A stretch of 20,382 nucleotides of DNA from a virus: positions 1 through 20,382 of the IMG/VR virus record IMGVR_UViG_3300046689_000566; one strand, given 5' to 3'. A program made the translations under genes and the position numbers. Positions within the stretch are counted from its first letter, which is position 1, and every line of letters begins with the position of its first letter. Under the pieces are notes generated by a model. That model was not told where the DNA came from. It saw only the letters and a list, made by a program, of their open reading frames with translations, and searched no databases. Shown here piece by piece: positions 6,838-13,424 of this stretch.

Positions 6838-7013
6838 AAAGCGTACTTGACAAATTGCCAATGAGCAATGTTACTGCAAGGGTCATCCGCATCAGCCAAT
6901 CGCCGATGAATCCCCTGCGGTGGCTGATAGAACTCGGGTGTGGGCACGACGTATGGATTACGGCGACTAAGCGGCCAACTCGCAAAACCATGAAATGCGG
7001 AGAAAAGCATTGA
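6834..7013 (+). CDS. Small hypothetical protein (59 residues)
   Basis: No family is recognised. The product is MKSVLDKLPMSNVTARVIRI, then a middle with WLIELGCGHDVW, and a Lys/Arg/Thr-rich end with MKCGEKH. GCGHDVW plus the C-terminal CGEKH could form a two-Cys, two-His metal site, but that is speculative. The start is the ATG at 6834, which makes an ATGA overlap and has AAGGAG at 6823-6828, five bases upstream; a second in-frame ATG at 6828 falls inside that site. Its end overlaps the next start (TTGA), so it is translated as part of the cassette. Confidence 0.6.
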   Translation: MKSVLDKLPMSNVTARVIRISQSPMNPLRWLIELGCGHDVWITATKRPTRKTMKCGEKH

Positions 7014-7726
7014 ACGACTACGCCATCGTGGTACTGAGCGGCTACCCGGATATCTTTGCGCCATTTTTCCACTCAGTGCTGGCTCACGAGGAGCCAACGC
7101 GCCTTGTCATGATAACCAGCGGGGCGATGAGCGCGGATTATGACGAGATCGACAAGGGGGACATCTGCTGCGTGCATGGGCCCGAGCCGTTCTCATTCCC
7201 GCGCAACGCGAACATCGGTATCCGCGCCGCTGGCCGCGCCGACGTCTTCCTGATGAACGACGACGTGCAATTCCTTGAGTTGGGCTCCGTGGGCAAGTTG
7301 GCGCGCATCGCCCATGAGCATCAAGAGGTGGGCATCCTTTCACCGCAGTTTGAGGGGCGCGTGGGAAACGCCTTGCAGGAGCGCGCACACCCCGATAGGA
7401 TGTCGCGCATGCGCCCGATGCTCGAATTGACGTACAGCGACCAGCGCCTGTGCTTCTGCGGCGTCTACATCCGGCGCGCGGTGCTCGATCTCGTGGGCGA
7501 GCTTGACGAGCGGTTTGATGGTTACGGCCGAGACGACGACGATTATTGCCGGCGCGTGCGCAACGCCGGCCTGAAGCTCGCAGTCACGCCGGAGGTGGTC
7601 ATGCGCCACGGCTTCGGAGACGTGCAGCACAGTGCCAGCTTTAAGCGACTACCGACCTATCCCAAGAGCGGGATGGACCCGGAGATGACGCGCCGCTACT
7701 TTGAAAAGTGGGGAGACACCAGATGA
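7010..7726 (+). CDS. GT2-like glycosyltransferase
   Basis: This protein of about 238 residues has the GT2 outline. AIVVLSGYPDIFAPFFHSVL is the first strand and helix. PRNANIGIRAAGRADVFLMN is followed by DD as the donor/metal site (near residues 83-85), and FCGVYIRRAVLDLVGELDER by FDGYGRDDDDYCRR as the acceptor region. The second block matches the G..DER..GYG.DD.D..RR pattern common in rhamnosyl- and galactosyl-type GT2 enzymes. No transmembrane segment is present. I chose the TTG at 7010 because it overlaps the previous stop by 4 nt (TTGA), like its neighbours, and has GGAG seven bases upstream. An ATG at 6995 would add five residues. The sugar is unknown. Confidence 0.8.
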   Translation: MNDYAIVVLSGYPDIFAPFFHSVLAHEEPTRLVMITSGAMSADYDEIDKGDICCVHGPEPFSFPRNANIGIRAAGRADVFLMNDDVQFLELGSVGKLARIAHEHQEVGILSPQFEGRVGNALQERAHPDRMSRMRPMLELTYSDQRLCFCGVYIRRAVLDLVGELDERFDGYGRDDDDYCRRVRNAGLKLAVTPEVVMRHGFGDVQHSASFKRLPTYPKSGMDPEMTRRYFEKWGDTR

Positions 7727-8265
7727 ACATCGACGAAGTAGGCGGCTGGTTTCCGCAGGAGAACCGCACGAAGCTCGACGAGTTGATCGACCTGCACCAC
7801 TGCAAGAGCGGCATTGAGATCGGCTCCTTCCTGGGACTGTCGGCAATCTGGCTCGCCTTTCGGTTGGAGCGGTTGCAGTGCGTGGACACATGGTGCGAAG
7901 AGGCCACGGAGCCGAACAATAACAACCTGGTGGCCACGCTGCGGCGCTATGGCATCCCGCGCGACTTCCTCCGCGTGTTCCTGGGCAACGTGCTCGACGC
8001 CGGCCTGATGCACAAGGTCACGCCGATCGTCGGCAGATCTCAGGAAGTGCACGGGCAAGTCGTGGATGCGGATCTGGTTTACATCGACGGATCGCATACC
8101 TACGAGGACGTGCGGCGCGACATCGAACTGTACGCACCGAAGGCGCGCAAGGTCATATGCGGCGATGACTACGTCGAGCGCGATGGCTTCGGTGTGATTC
8201 GGGCGGTGACCGAGTTGCTGCCGAGCCATCAGCATGTCGGGCAATTCTGGTGGGCGCTGAAATGA
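7723..8265 (+). CDS. Class I SAM-dependent methyltransferase
   Basis: This 180-residue protein has the Rossmann-type SAM site SGIEIGSFLGLSAIWLA (about residues 29-45), an acid at the end of strand 2 (LQCVDTW) and LVYIDGSHTYEDVRRDI near residues 117-133. The last is the IDG.H.Y..V..D signature of the Methyltransf_24 family, which methylates sugars and small O-acceptors. It lies among glycosyltransferases, so O-methylation of a glycan is the simplest idea; rhamnose- or fucose-type products are often capped this way. ATGA overlaps join it to both neighbours, and GGGGAG precedes the start. The substrate is inference. Confidence 0.82.
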   Translation: MNIDEVGGWFPQENRTKLDELIDLHHCKSGIEIGSFLGLSAIWLAFRLERLQCVDTWCEEATEPNNNNLVATLRRYGIPRDFLRVFLGNVLDAGLMHKVTPIVGRSQEVHGQVVDADLVYIDGSHTYEDVRRDIELYAPKARKVICGDDYVERDGFGVIRAVTELLPSHQHVGQFWWALK

Positions 8266-8336
8266 TAATCTCGCTGGTGGCTTTGTTCCTGGCAGGAATG
8301 CTTGGGGCTGCTTTGATGATCAGGTGGCTGACATGA
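8262..8336 (+). CDS. Tiny single-span membrane peptide (24 residues)
   Basis: This 24-codon frame has ATGA overlaps with both the methyltransferase and the fucosyltransferase-like gene, which is strong positional evidence for such a short frame. Nearly the whole product is hydrophobic (MIISLVALFLAGMLGAALMI) and it ends in RWLT, one membrane-spanning helix with a positive C-terminal side. It may anchor a glycosylation complex, act as a small regulator or serve only for translational coupling. It is shorter than typical annotation cut-offs, so it would usually be missed. Confidence 0.5.
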   Translation: MIISLVALFLAGMLGAALMIRWLT

Positions 8337-8911
8337 GAAACATAACCGACTTCACGGGGCGGCTCGGCAATCAGATGTTCATGTACGCCTTCATCCACGC
8401 GGAGCGTCGGCGCCGCGGGATGGACGGCCACTTCCCGAATTCGCCGGAGTGGGCCGAGGAGTATCTGCCGGAGATCCTGGGCCAGTTCCGCGGCGGCGTT
8501 GGTCCGCAGGACGATCGGGTGAGCATCCACGTACGACGCGGCGACTATCTTCATAAGCAGGGAATCGGGGCGCTTCCTGTCGGGTATTTTCTCAAAGCGA
8601 TCGCGCTCTTCCCCGGCGCGCGGTTTCTGCTGTTCTGCCGGGACCGGCAGGGTGGCGCGCAAGACTTCGAAGACCGGGAATGGTTCCGGCTGCAATTCCA
8701 AAGCGTTCCGTACGATCTATGGAACGGCGAAAATGAATACGATGACATGAACATGATGGCGAGTTGCCAGCACAACATCATCGCGAACAGCACCTTCAGT
8801 TTGTGGGCGGCGATGCTCAATCTGAATCCGCACAAGCGCATCGTGGCACCGAAGGTGTGGGATCGCAGCGGGTGGGCTCCAAAGATGCCCACAGAATGGA
8901 CGAAGCTATGA
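8333..8911 (+). CDS. GT11-type (alpha-1,2-fucosyltransferase-like) glycosyltransferase, compact
   Basis: This 192-residue protein carries the GT11 landmarks. GRLGNQMFMYAF is at residues 9-20 (family GGLGNQMFQYA). VSIHVRRGDY is at 63-72 (the HxRRGD donor-binding motif). NSTFSLWAAML is at 152-162 (family NSTFSWWAAWL). GT11 enzymes transfer fucose from GDP-fucose. Usual members are about 280-300 residues; here the segment between the first and second motifs is only about 45 residues, so it is a trimmed form. No GDP-fucose synthesis genes are in view, so the donor must come from the host or from elsewhere in the phage. The start is the ATG at 8333 (ATGA overlap); a GTG at 8324 is an alternative. 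Confidence 0.82.
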   Translation: MRNITDFTGRLGNQMFMYAFIHAERRRRGMDGHFPNSPEWAEEYLPEILGQFRGGVGPQDDRVSIHVRRGDYLHKQGIGALPVGYFLKAIALFPGARFLLFCRDRQGGAQDFEDREWFRLQFQSVPYDLWNGENEYDDMNMMASCQHNIIANSTFSLWAAMLNLNPHKRIVAPKVWDRSGWAPKMPTEWTKL

Positions 8912-9063
8912 CGCGGCTGGAAGTGTTCGAAGCTTTGCTCGTCGAATATTCTGCCGACGAGGCATCGCTTGATTTGGAGTACGGTGCAGGCTCAAGCGGC
9001 GAAGCGCTGCGCCTCGCAGAAATAGAGAATTGGCGAAAGCGCTACGCGGAGGCTTCAGAATGA
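8908..9063 (+). CDS. Small acidic helical protein (51 residues)
   Basis: No family is recognised. The product (MTRLEVFEALLVEYSADEAS, then LEYGAGSSGEALRLAEIENW) reads as two amphipathic helices joined by a Gly/Ser turn, with an overall acidic character. The start at 8908 makes an ATGA overlap with the fucosyltransferase-like gene, and the end overlaps the next gene by 4 nt. It may be a small partner of an adjacent enzyme. There is no evidence for a specific function. Confidence 0.55.
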   Translation: MTRLEVFEALLVEYSADEASLDLEYGAGSSGEALRLAEIENWRKRYAEASE

Positions 9064-9353
9064 CCCCATCACCAAATCAAGTGGAAGACGTGCTGAAGGA
9101 CCTCGCGGCCGTCCTGAAAAAGCATAACTGCCTACTGGCCTCGCCAGGCAATACGCTGGTGCTGATGCTCGGCGCGGTCGAAGACCTCGGCCAGATGCGG
9201 GCCCGGCAACTCGCCGCCTTTTCGTACATCACGCCGCGGTCGGCCGAGTACATCCTGCGCGGCTCGCGGATTGCGATCAGGTGGAGTGATAACGCCTTGG
9301 GCACGCGCGAACTGGAGACAGACGGCCAGCGCAGCCGGATTGAGCACATATGA
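9060..9353 (+). CDS. Hypothetical protein (97 residues)
   Basis: I do not recognise this protein. Its first half (SPNQVEDVLKDLAAVLKKHN, then LLASPGNTLVLMLGAVEDL) looks like a compact alpha-beta unit of the kind seen in small phage proteins of unknown function. The second half (TPRSAEYILRGSRIAIRW) looks basic and could fold into a helix-turn-helix-like pair, but this is a weak reading. ATGA overlaps occur at both ends. It sits between a small acidic protein and the last glycosyltransferase of the cassette. Confidence 0.6.
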   Translation: MTPSPNQVEDVLKDLAAVLKKHNCLLASPGNTLVLMLGAVEDLGQMRARQLAAFSYITPRSAEYILRGSRIAIRWSDNALGTRELETDGQRSRIEHI

Positions 9354-10024
9354 GCGTGGCCCTCGTCATCATCAACCGGAACTGCGGGCCGTACATCGGG
9401 AAAGCGCTAAGTTCCGTTTTGACGCAGTACCACAGGCCGGATGAAATCATTGTAGTCGACGGAATGTCGGACGATGGAAGCGCGGGGTGGTTGCGCAAGG
9501 TGCAAGGCATCCGGCTGATCTCGGCAGAGCCGAAGGGCATCGCCAACGCGCGCAACATCGGCATCGAGGCTGCTTCGGCCGACTGGATCTTGCCCCTGGA
9601 CGCCGACGATTGGATAGAGCCGACATTCATTCAGGAATGCCTGACGGAATCCGCCGTCGCGGAAGTGCGCGGCTTTGGCCCGGTGGGGATTGTGGCTACT
9701 TCTCTACGGTGGGCCGATTCTGGCAAGGTCCAGAATCCGAAATGGCCTATCACCGCCGAGCACCTGGCTGAGAAGAATTGCCTTTTCACCTGCTCGATGT
9801 TCCGGCGCGAGGCCTGGGCGCAAGTCGGCGGGTACGACGAATCGCCCGCCATCTATGAGGACTGGATACTCTGGGCGCGCATAGTGAAAGCCGGATGGAA
9901 GGTGGCCGTCGTGCCCGAGCCGCTGTTCAACTACCGCCCGCGGCCGGATGGCTCGTCGGCGAAGATGGCGCACCGGCACGAGGAGTATCTGCGCAACACG
10001 CGGGCGAAAATCGCGGCAATGTGA
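9350..10024 (+). CDS. GT2 family glycosyltransferase
   Basis: This is the most canonical GT2 in the window, at 224 residues. It starts with VALVIINRNCGPYIGKALSS and VLTQYHRPDEIIVVDGMSDD. It then has PKGIANARNIGIEAASADWI and LPLDADDWIEP, with DADD (residues 84-87) coordinating the metal and nucleotide sugar. YDESPAIYEDWILWAR supplies the acceptor-side ED motif. The fold is cytoplasmic with no membrane anchor. It closes the coupled cassette: its TGA at 10022-10024 lies within the extended -10 of the next promoter. The donor and acceptor are unknown. Confidence 0.88.
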   Translation: MSVALVIINRNCGPYIGKALSSVLTQYHRPDEIIVVDGMSDDGSAGWLRKVQGIRLISAEPKGIANARNIGIEAASADWILPLDADDWIEPTFIQECLTESAVAEVRGFGPVGIVATSLRWADSGKVQNPKWPITAEHLAEKNCLFTCSMFRREAWAQVGGYDESPAIYEDWILWARIVKAGWKVAVVPEPLFNYRPRPDGSSAKMAHRHEEYLRNTRAKIAAM

Positions 10025-10030
10025 TACACT
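10022..10030 (+). promoter_or_regulatory. Extended -10 promoter for the secreted/portal block, leaderless type
   Basis: TG-A-TACACT (hexamer 10025-10030) ends 6 nt before the ATG at 10037. No -35 match is visible, which is common for extended -10 promoters. It overlaps the stop codon of the preceding glycosyltransferase. The spacing predicts an mRNA starting at the start codon. Confidence 0.55.
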
Positions 10031-10036
10031 GCGCGC

Positions 10037-10369
10037 ATGAAATGGCTCGTCTTCCTGCTGTTCCTCGCCGGGCTCTCGGCGCAGTTGCTCGTGAAGGATC
10101 TGGCCGACATCACCGGCGATGGAGCGGTGCACCCGCTCAGCGCCACGGCCATCCGCGCGCTCTACATCATAATCCAGTGCCCGAGCACCAATAGCGCCGT
10201 CGTACGCATCGGGAGCGCCAACATCGGCTCGGCGCGCGGCCTGCAATGCGGGCTCGGTGGTGTCGTCAATCTCTACCCGGCTGTTAACGGCCTTCCGCAG
10301 TACGATCTCTCGAAGGTCTATTACTTGGCGGGGAGCGGCGACAAGATCAGCGTGCTGTACGGGCAGTGA
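10037..10369 (+). CDS. Exported small beta-rich protein, possible virion or surface protein
   Basis: This is a 110-residue protein with an N-terminal signal peptide (MKWLVFLLFLAGLSAQ, probable cleavage near residue 15 or 16). The mature part is rich in strands. AVVRIGSANIGSARGLQCGL and YDLSKVYYLAGSGDKISVLY form a pattern I associate with small beta-sandwich proteins in phage structural regions, usually without a signal. Two Cys (PSTNS preceded by QC, and LQC) could form a disulfide outside the cytoplasm. The start has no Shine-Dalgarno but has a TACACT box 6 nt upstream. Export of a phage-encoded protein suggests modification of the host surface, for example superinfection exclusion, or a periplasmic role. 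The function is not known. Confidence 0.65.
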   Translation: MKWLVFLLFLAGLSAQLLVKDLADITGDGAVHPLSATAIRALYIIIQCPSTNSAVVRIGSANIGSARGLQCGLGGVVNLYPAVNGLPQYDLSKVYYLAGSGDKISVLYGQ

Positions 10370-10377
10370 GGCGAGCC

Positions 10378-10602
10378 ATGCGAATCCTCTTACTTTTGCT
10401 GAGCGCGGCTATCGCGCAGGCGCAGTACTTCCCGCCGAGCGGTGGAGGGGGAGGCGCAACATGTGGGACGCCTGACTGCACTGTCACTGGGAATCTTGCG
10501 GTTGCTGGAAATGTGACAGTAGGAGATAAGGTACTTACGCAAAGCACGGACATAGCGGCTCCGGCCGTGGTGGGCATCGACGGGTCATGCACATGCAACT
10601 GA
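10378..10602 (+). CDS. Small exported Gly-rich protein
   Basis: This 74-residue protein has a clear signal peptide (MRILLLLLSAAIAQAQ, likely cut after AQA). After it come a Gly-rich linker (PPSGGGGG) and a beta-repeat-like stretch (CTVTGNLAVAGNVTVGDKVL) reminiscent of tail-fibre or trimeric beta-structures. Four Cys (CGTPDC near the start and CTC near the end) could make disulfides after export. The start is the ATG at 10378, so that the protein begins with the signal. It is the second exported protein in a row. It overlaps the portal start by 16 nt, so portal translation may depend on it. It may be the N-terminal remnant of a larger fibre-like protein; no function is assigned. Confidence 0.6.
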   Translation: MRILLLLLSAAIAQAQYFPPSGGGGGATCGTPDCTVTGNLAVAGNVTVGDKVLTQSTDIAAPAVVGIDGSCTCN

Positions 10603-12626
10603 GGCGGCGTATCATCTCCTGGCTGCTGGCCGCGCTCAACTGGATGCGCCCGAAGCAAGACTTGCGGCCGGTGGTCAACATGCTGGCCGAGCGCGCGGCC
10701 GAGCTCGCGCGGCGCAATGACGATTCCAACCGCGAAGCGATGGAATGGCTATCGGAACTCGTGGAAGCGCGTGCGATGGCCGGCTCCGGGCCGTGGAGCG
10801 TCGGACCTTCCGCGCTGGCCGCCACAGATCGCCTGATCGCCGCCGCGCAGGAGAGCTTACGCACGGGAGCGCCGCTGCGGGAAATCGCCATCCGCGAAGC
10901 CATCCCGCCGATCTCTGCCGGCGCGTTCGGCGACATTGAACTGGCCCTGCAGAACGTCGAATGGCGGCGCGAGGTCAACTTCTCATGGCTGGAATTCTCG
11001 CGGTGGGGCATCCAGCAGATTATCCTCATTACGAGGTTGTACTACATAAAGAATCCGATCATCCGCAGGCTGATCGACGTCGGCGCGGCGTACGTGTTCG
11101 CCCGCGGCCTGGAGATTTCGAGCCCCGAGGACGCAGTCAACGAAGAGATCGACAGATTCGTAGCGGCCAATCCCAAGGTGCTCGGGCATATCGCGCTAAT
11201 GAAGCTGGAACGGCGCAAGGACTACGACGGCAATCTGTTCTTCGCGTTCTTCGAGGACACCGCCGACAAGGGCACGACGCGGCTCCGCACGATTGACGCC
11301 ACGGAGATTGAGGAAATCGCGACGGACCCGGACGACACGGATTCGCCCTGGTACTATCACCGCTGCTGGTCGCAGCGGGTCTTTGATCCGACGACCGGCG
11401 CGACGAAGGTGCAGGCTCAAAAGAAATGGTACCCGGCTCTCGGCTACGATCCGACCGCAAAGCCAGACACGATCCGCGGCGATGAAGTGGTCTGGGATAC
11501 GCCGGTTTACCACAGCAAGTGCGGCGACGTGGCGAAGTGGACCTTCGGCTGTCCGCGAGCATACCCGGCACTCGATTGGTCGAAGGAAGCGCGGCGCTTG
11601 CTGGAAGCCTGCGCCAGCGTGAAGCAGTCGAACGCGCAGATTGCCCGCGAGATTACAACGAAGGGCGGACAGCAGGCCATCGAGGGGATGAAGTCGCAAC
11701 TTCAGACGACCGTGGGGCCGAGTTCGCAGATCTGGGATCAGAACCCGCCTGCGGTGACCGGCGCTACTTGGGTTAGCGGGCCGGGCACCAAGCTCGAACT
11801 GATGAAGATGCGGGGCGCGTCGGACGACCCAGAGGAGGTGCGCCGCTACCTGCTCATGTGCTGCATGGTCTTCGGCGTGCCCGAGACGTTCCTTGGCGAT
11901 GTTTCGACCGGCAACCTGGCAACGGCAACTTCGCTCGACAGGCCCACCGAGACGGTCATGCTCGAAAAACAGGAGGCGTGGCGCGAAGACCTGATGGTAA
12001 TCGTCCTGCGCCATCTGAACACGAGCAAGAAAGCCCCGAGCGGCAAACTACGCGAGGCATTGGAAGCGGCCGGCCTGGATCCGGGCAAGGTGCGTATCCG
12101 CGAATGCCAGCGCGTACGGTCTGCCGATGGAACCAGGATGGAATACGCCAAGGTGGAGAAGCGCATCGAGGGTAAAGTCATCAACATCTACGAGGCCGGC
12201 CGCAAGCTCGCCAAGACCGAACTTATCGTGCGCGTGAACTTCCCGGCCATCCGAGAAGGTGATCTGAAGACCCTTGTGGAGGCCACTGTGCAGGGTGCGA
12301 CGATGGGCAACCGCGCAGGCCAGTTCATCGGCACGGACGAAAAGGAAACCGTACGCCATCTCTACGACCTGCTCGACTACGACAACGGCGACGAGCTGGT
12401 AGAGGAGCAATACCCGGAGAGCGAGTACGACAGGGACCGCACCACGGAAGTGCTGCCGCCACCGATTGCGCGCCCGCCTGTCGGCCTGCCTGGTGGCGTC
12501 AACCCGGCGCGAGCGGAGCAGCCAGACGATAACTTGCGCGAGTCGCAGGCTCTGCGGGCGGCGCTGACGCGACTTGACCGCGCGACTAAGGCTTACGAGG
12601 CAGCAGGGAGGAACGGACATGGATAG
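10587..12626 (+). CDS. Portal protein
   Basis: This 679-residue protein is in the expected place and of the expected size for a portal, the dodecameric ring through which terminase pumps DNA. Visible portal traits include YYIKNPIIRRLIDVGAAYVF (about residues 153-172), followed by a long alpha-beta wing. LRTIDATEIEEIATDPDDTD and WYYHRCW suit portal clip/stem segments. ARRLLEACASVKQSNAQIAR precedes the crown, and GVPETFLGDVSTGNLATATS followed by LDRPTE is the usual portal loop before the C-terminal helices. The C-terminal part (about residues 590-679) is Pro-rich, then charged and helical. Start choice: ATG at 10587, with ATG at 10593 an equal option; neither has a strong Shine-Dalgarno, and the start overlaps the upstream gene. 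The end overlaps the next gene by 8 nt. Confidence 0.85.
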   Translation: MHMQLRRRIISWLLAALNWMRPKQDLRPVVNMLAERAAELARRNDDSNREAMEWLSELVEARAMAGSGPWSVGPSALAATDRLIAAAQESLRTGAPLREIAIREAIPPISAGAFGDIELALQNVEWRREVNFSWLEFSRWGIQQIILITRLYYIKNPIIRRLIDVGAAYVFARGLEISSPEDAVNEEIDRFVAANPKVLGHIALMKLERRKDYDGNLFFAFFEDTADKGTTRLRTIDATEIEEIATDPDDTDSPWYYHRCWSQRVFDPTTGATKVQAQKKWYPALGYDPTAKPDTIRGDEVVWDTPVYHSKCGDVAKWTFGCPRAYPALDWSKEARRLLEACASVKQSNAQIAREITTKGGQQAIEGMKSQLQTTVGPSSQIWDQNPPAVTGATWVSGPGTKLELMKMRGASDDPEEVRRYLLMCCMVFGVPETFLGDVSTGNLATATSLDRPTETVMLEKQEAWREDLMVIVLRHLNTSKKAPSGKLREALEAAGLDPGKVRIRECQRVRSADGTRMEYAKVEKRIEGKVINIYEAGRKLAKTELIVRVNFPAIREGDLKTLVEATVQGATMGNRAGQFIGTDEKETVRHLYDLLDYDNGDELVEEQYPESEYDRDRTTEVLPPPIARPPVGLPGGVNPARAEQPDDNLRESQALRAALTRLDRATKAYEAAGRNGHG

Positions 12627-13053
12627 ACGTACATTCATAGGCATTATCCCGACCGCAATAGCGACAGCGCGCGCAGGGGAGCGATGGACGGTCGTAGCGC
12701 ATCTAGGGCGCAATCTGAACGGCCGAGCCTACAGCGTCGGAAACCTGAAAAACATGGCGAGGACCGCGCCCGGTCGATTCGTAATTCGCGGAGACGACGA
12801 TAACCGTTATCCGGTCGAAGGGGATTTGGCGAACGCGCTAGGCTGTGTCAGCGCTGCGCGTTTCATCGAGGATCGGGTAGAGGTCCAAGTCCGTTGGTTC
12901 GGTCAAGCAAAGCCGGAAGGATATCTGACCCCGAGCGGATTTGCTTCGTTCGTGACTTGCCCGCAAGGCTACGATGCTGTTGGAAAAGGGTATCGGCTGG
13001 AATCCTTTGCGCTCAACTCGCATAGCGCCTTCGAGCGAGCGACCAAGGTGTGA
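12619..13053 (+). CDS. Hypothetical protein with Tat-like signal sequence
   Basis: This 144-residue protein starts with MDRRTFIGIIPTAIATARAG. The twin Arg followed by T-F-I and a short hydrophobic run matches a Tat export signal (xRRxFhh), with ATARA as a possible cleavage site. The remainder (HLGRNLNGRAYSVGNLKNMA, then VEGDLANALGCVSAARFIED, and GYRLESFALNSHSAFERATK) is a compact alpha-beta domain I do not recognise. The ATG at 12619 is chosen because GGAGG lies seven bases upstream; an upstream in-frame ATG at 12574 would bury the signal. Position after the portal suggests a head or structural gene, which conflicts with export, so the Tat resemblance may be coincidental. Confidence 0.6.
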   Translation: MDRRTFIGIIPTAIATARAGERWTVVAHLGRNLNGRAYSVGNLKNMARTAPGRFVIRGDDDNRYPVEGDLANALGCVSAARFIEDRVEVQVRWFGQAKPEGYLTPSGFASFVTCPQGYDAVGKGYRLESFALNSHSAFERATKV

Positions 13054-13059
13054 GCCGGA

Positions 13060-13269
13060 ATGGCCATGCTACACACGTGGGAAGCTGATGAATGCTGCGG
13101 TAAGCACCTGGAGAGGGCCGCATCGCCAGAGGGCGGCAATCTACTCCAGCGCTCCGAAGTGTGGCACTGTCCCGATTGCGGCTGTGAATGGCGCCCGCTG
13201 GACTTCGGCGGGGTGATGCACTGGACGCCGCGCCCGGTTGCGGCTACGATCAAGCCATGCCGATATTAG
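13060..13269 (+). CDS. Small zinc-knuckle protein (69 residues)
   Basis: This is a 69-residue protein with WEADECCGKH near the N-terminus and VWHCPDCGCEWRPLDFGG in the middle. The CPDCGC knuckle plus the upstream CC and H could bind one zinc. There is no signal or membrane segment. It starts seven bases after the previous stop; the only upstream purine stretch (AAGG, within gaccaaggtg) is distant, so initiation may depend on coupling. It overlaps the next gene by 13 nt. The role is unknown; small zinc proteins like this are common between head genes and are seldom characterised. Confidence 0.5.
   Translation: MAMLHTWEADECCGKHLERAASPEGGNLLQRSEVWHCPDCGCEWRPLDFGGVMHWTPRPVAATIKPCRY
13222..13250 (+). 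promoter_or_regulatory. Promoter-like element before the small membrane protein, leaderless type
   Basis: TGGACG (13222-13227), a 17-nt spacer and TACGAT (13245-13250) lie within the end of the zinc-knuckle gene. The -10 box ends exactly 6 nt before the ATG at 13257, matching the spacing at four other genes in this window. No Shine-Dalgarno is present for that ATG. Confidence 0.45.
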
Positions 13270-13424
13270 TTCTCTACTGCTTTGCATTCGCGCTCCTGGT
13301 GATCGCCGCATTTACGGCGCCACCGACCCCGCCAGCGAACCCATGGCTCAGCCGCACTGCCCTTATCGGCCTTGCCTGCTGGGTGGCGGCCGAAGGGATC
13401 ATGCGGTACTCGACGATCAAATGA
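13257..13424 (+). CDS. Small two-span membrane protein (55 residues)
   Basis: The product has a hydrophobic segment (ILVLYCFAFALLVIAAF, residues 3-19), a Pro-rich loop (TAPPTPPANPW) and a second, weaker hydrophobic segment (TALIGLACWVAAEGI). The short length and two spans recall phage holin-like or small membrane moron proteins, but no lysis gene is adjacent. The ATG at 13257 is chosen because it puts the first membrane helix at the N-terminus and sits 6 nt after a TACGAT box; the frame continues upstream to 13188 but that extension is non-hydrophobic. It ends in an ATGA overlap with the HK97 gp10-like gene. Confidence 0.6.
   Translation: MPILVLYCFAFALLVIAAFTAPPTPPANPWLSRTALIGLACWVAAEGIMRYSTIK

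Noticed and set aside
11196-12014. A 272-codon minus-strand open frame opposite the portal gene
   Set aside because: It is a GC-rich shadow of portal codons; the product is Arg/His/Leu-rich with no domain, and the portal motifs are on the plus strand.
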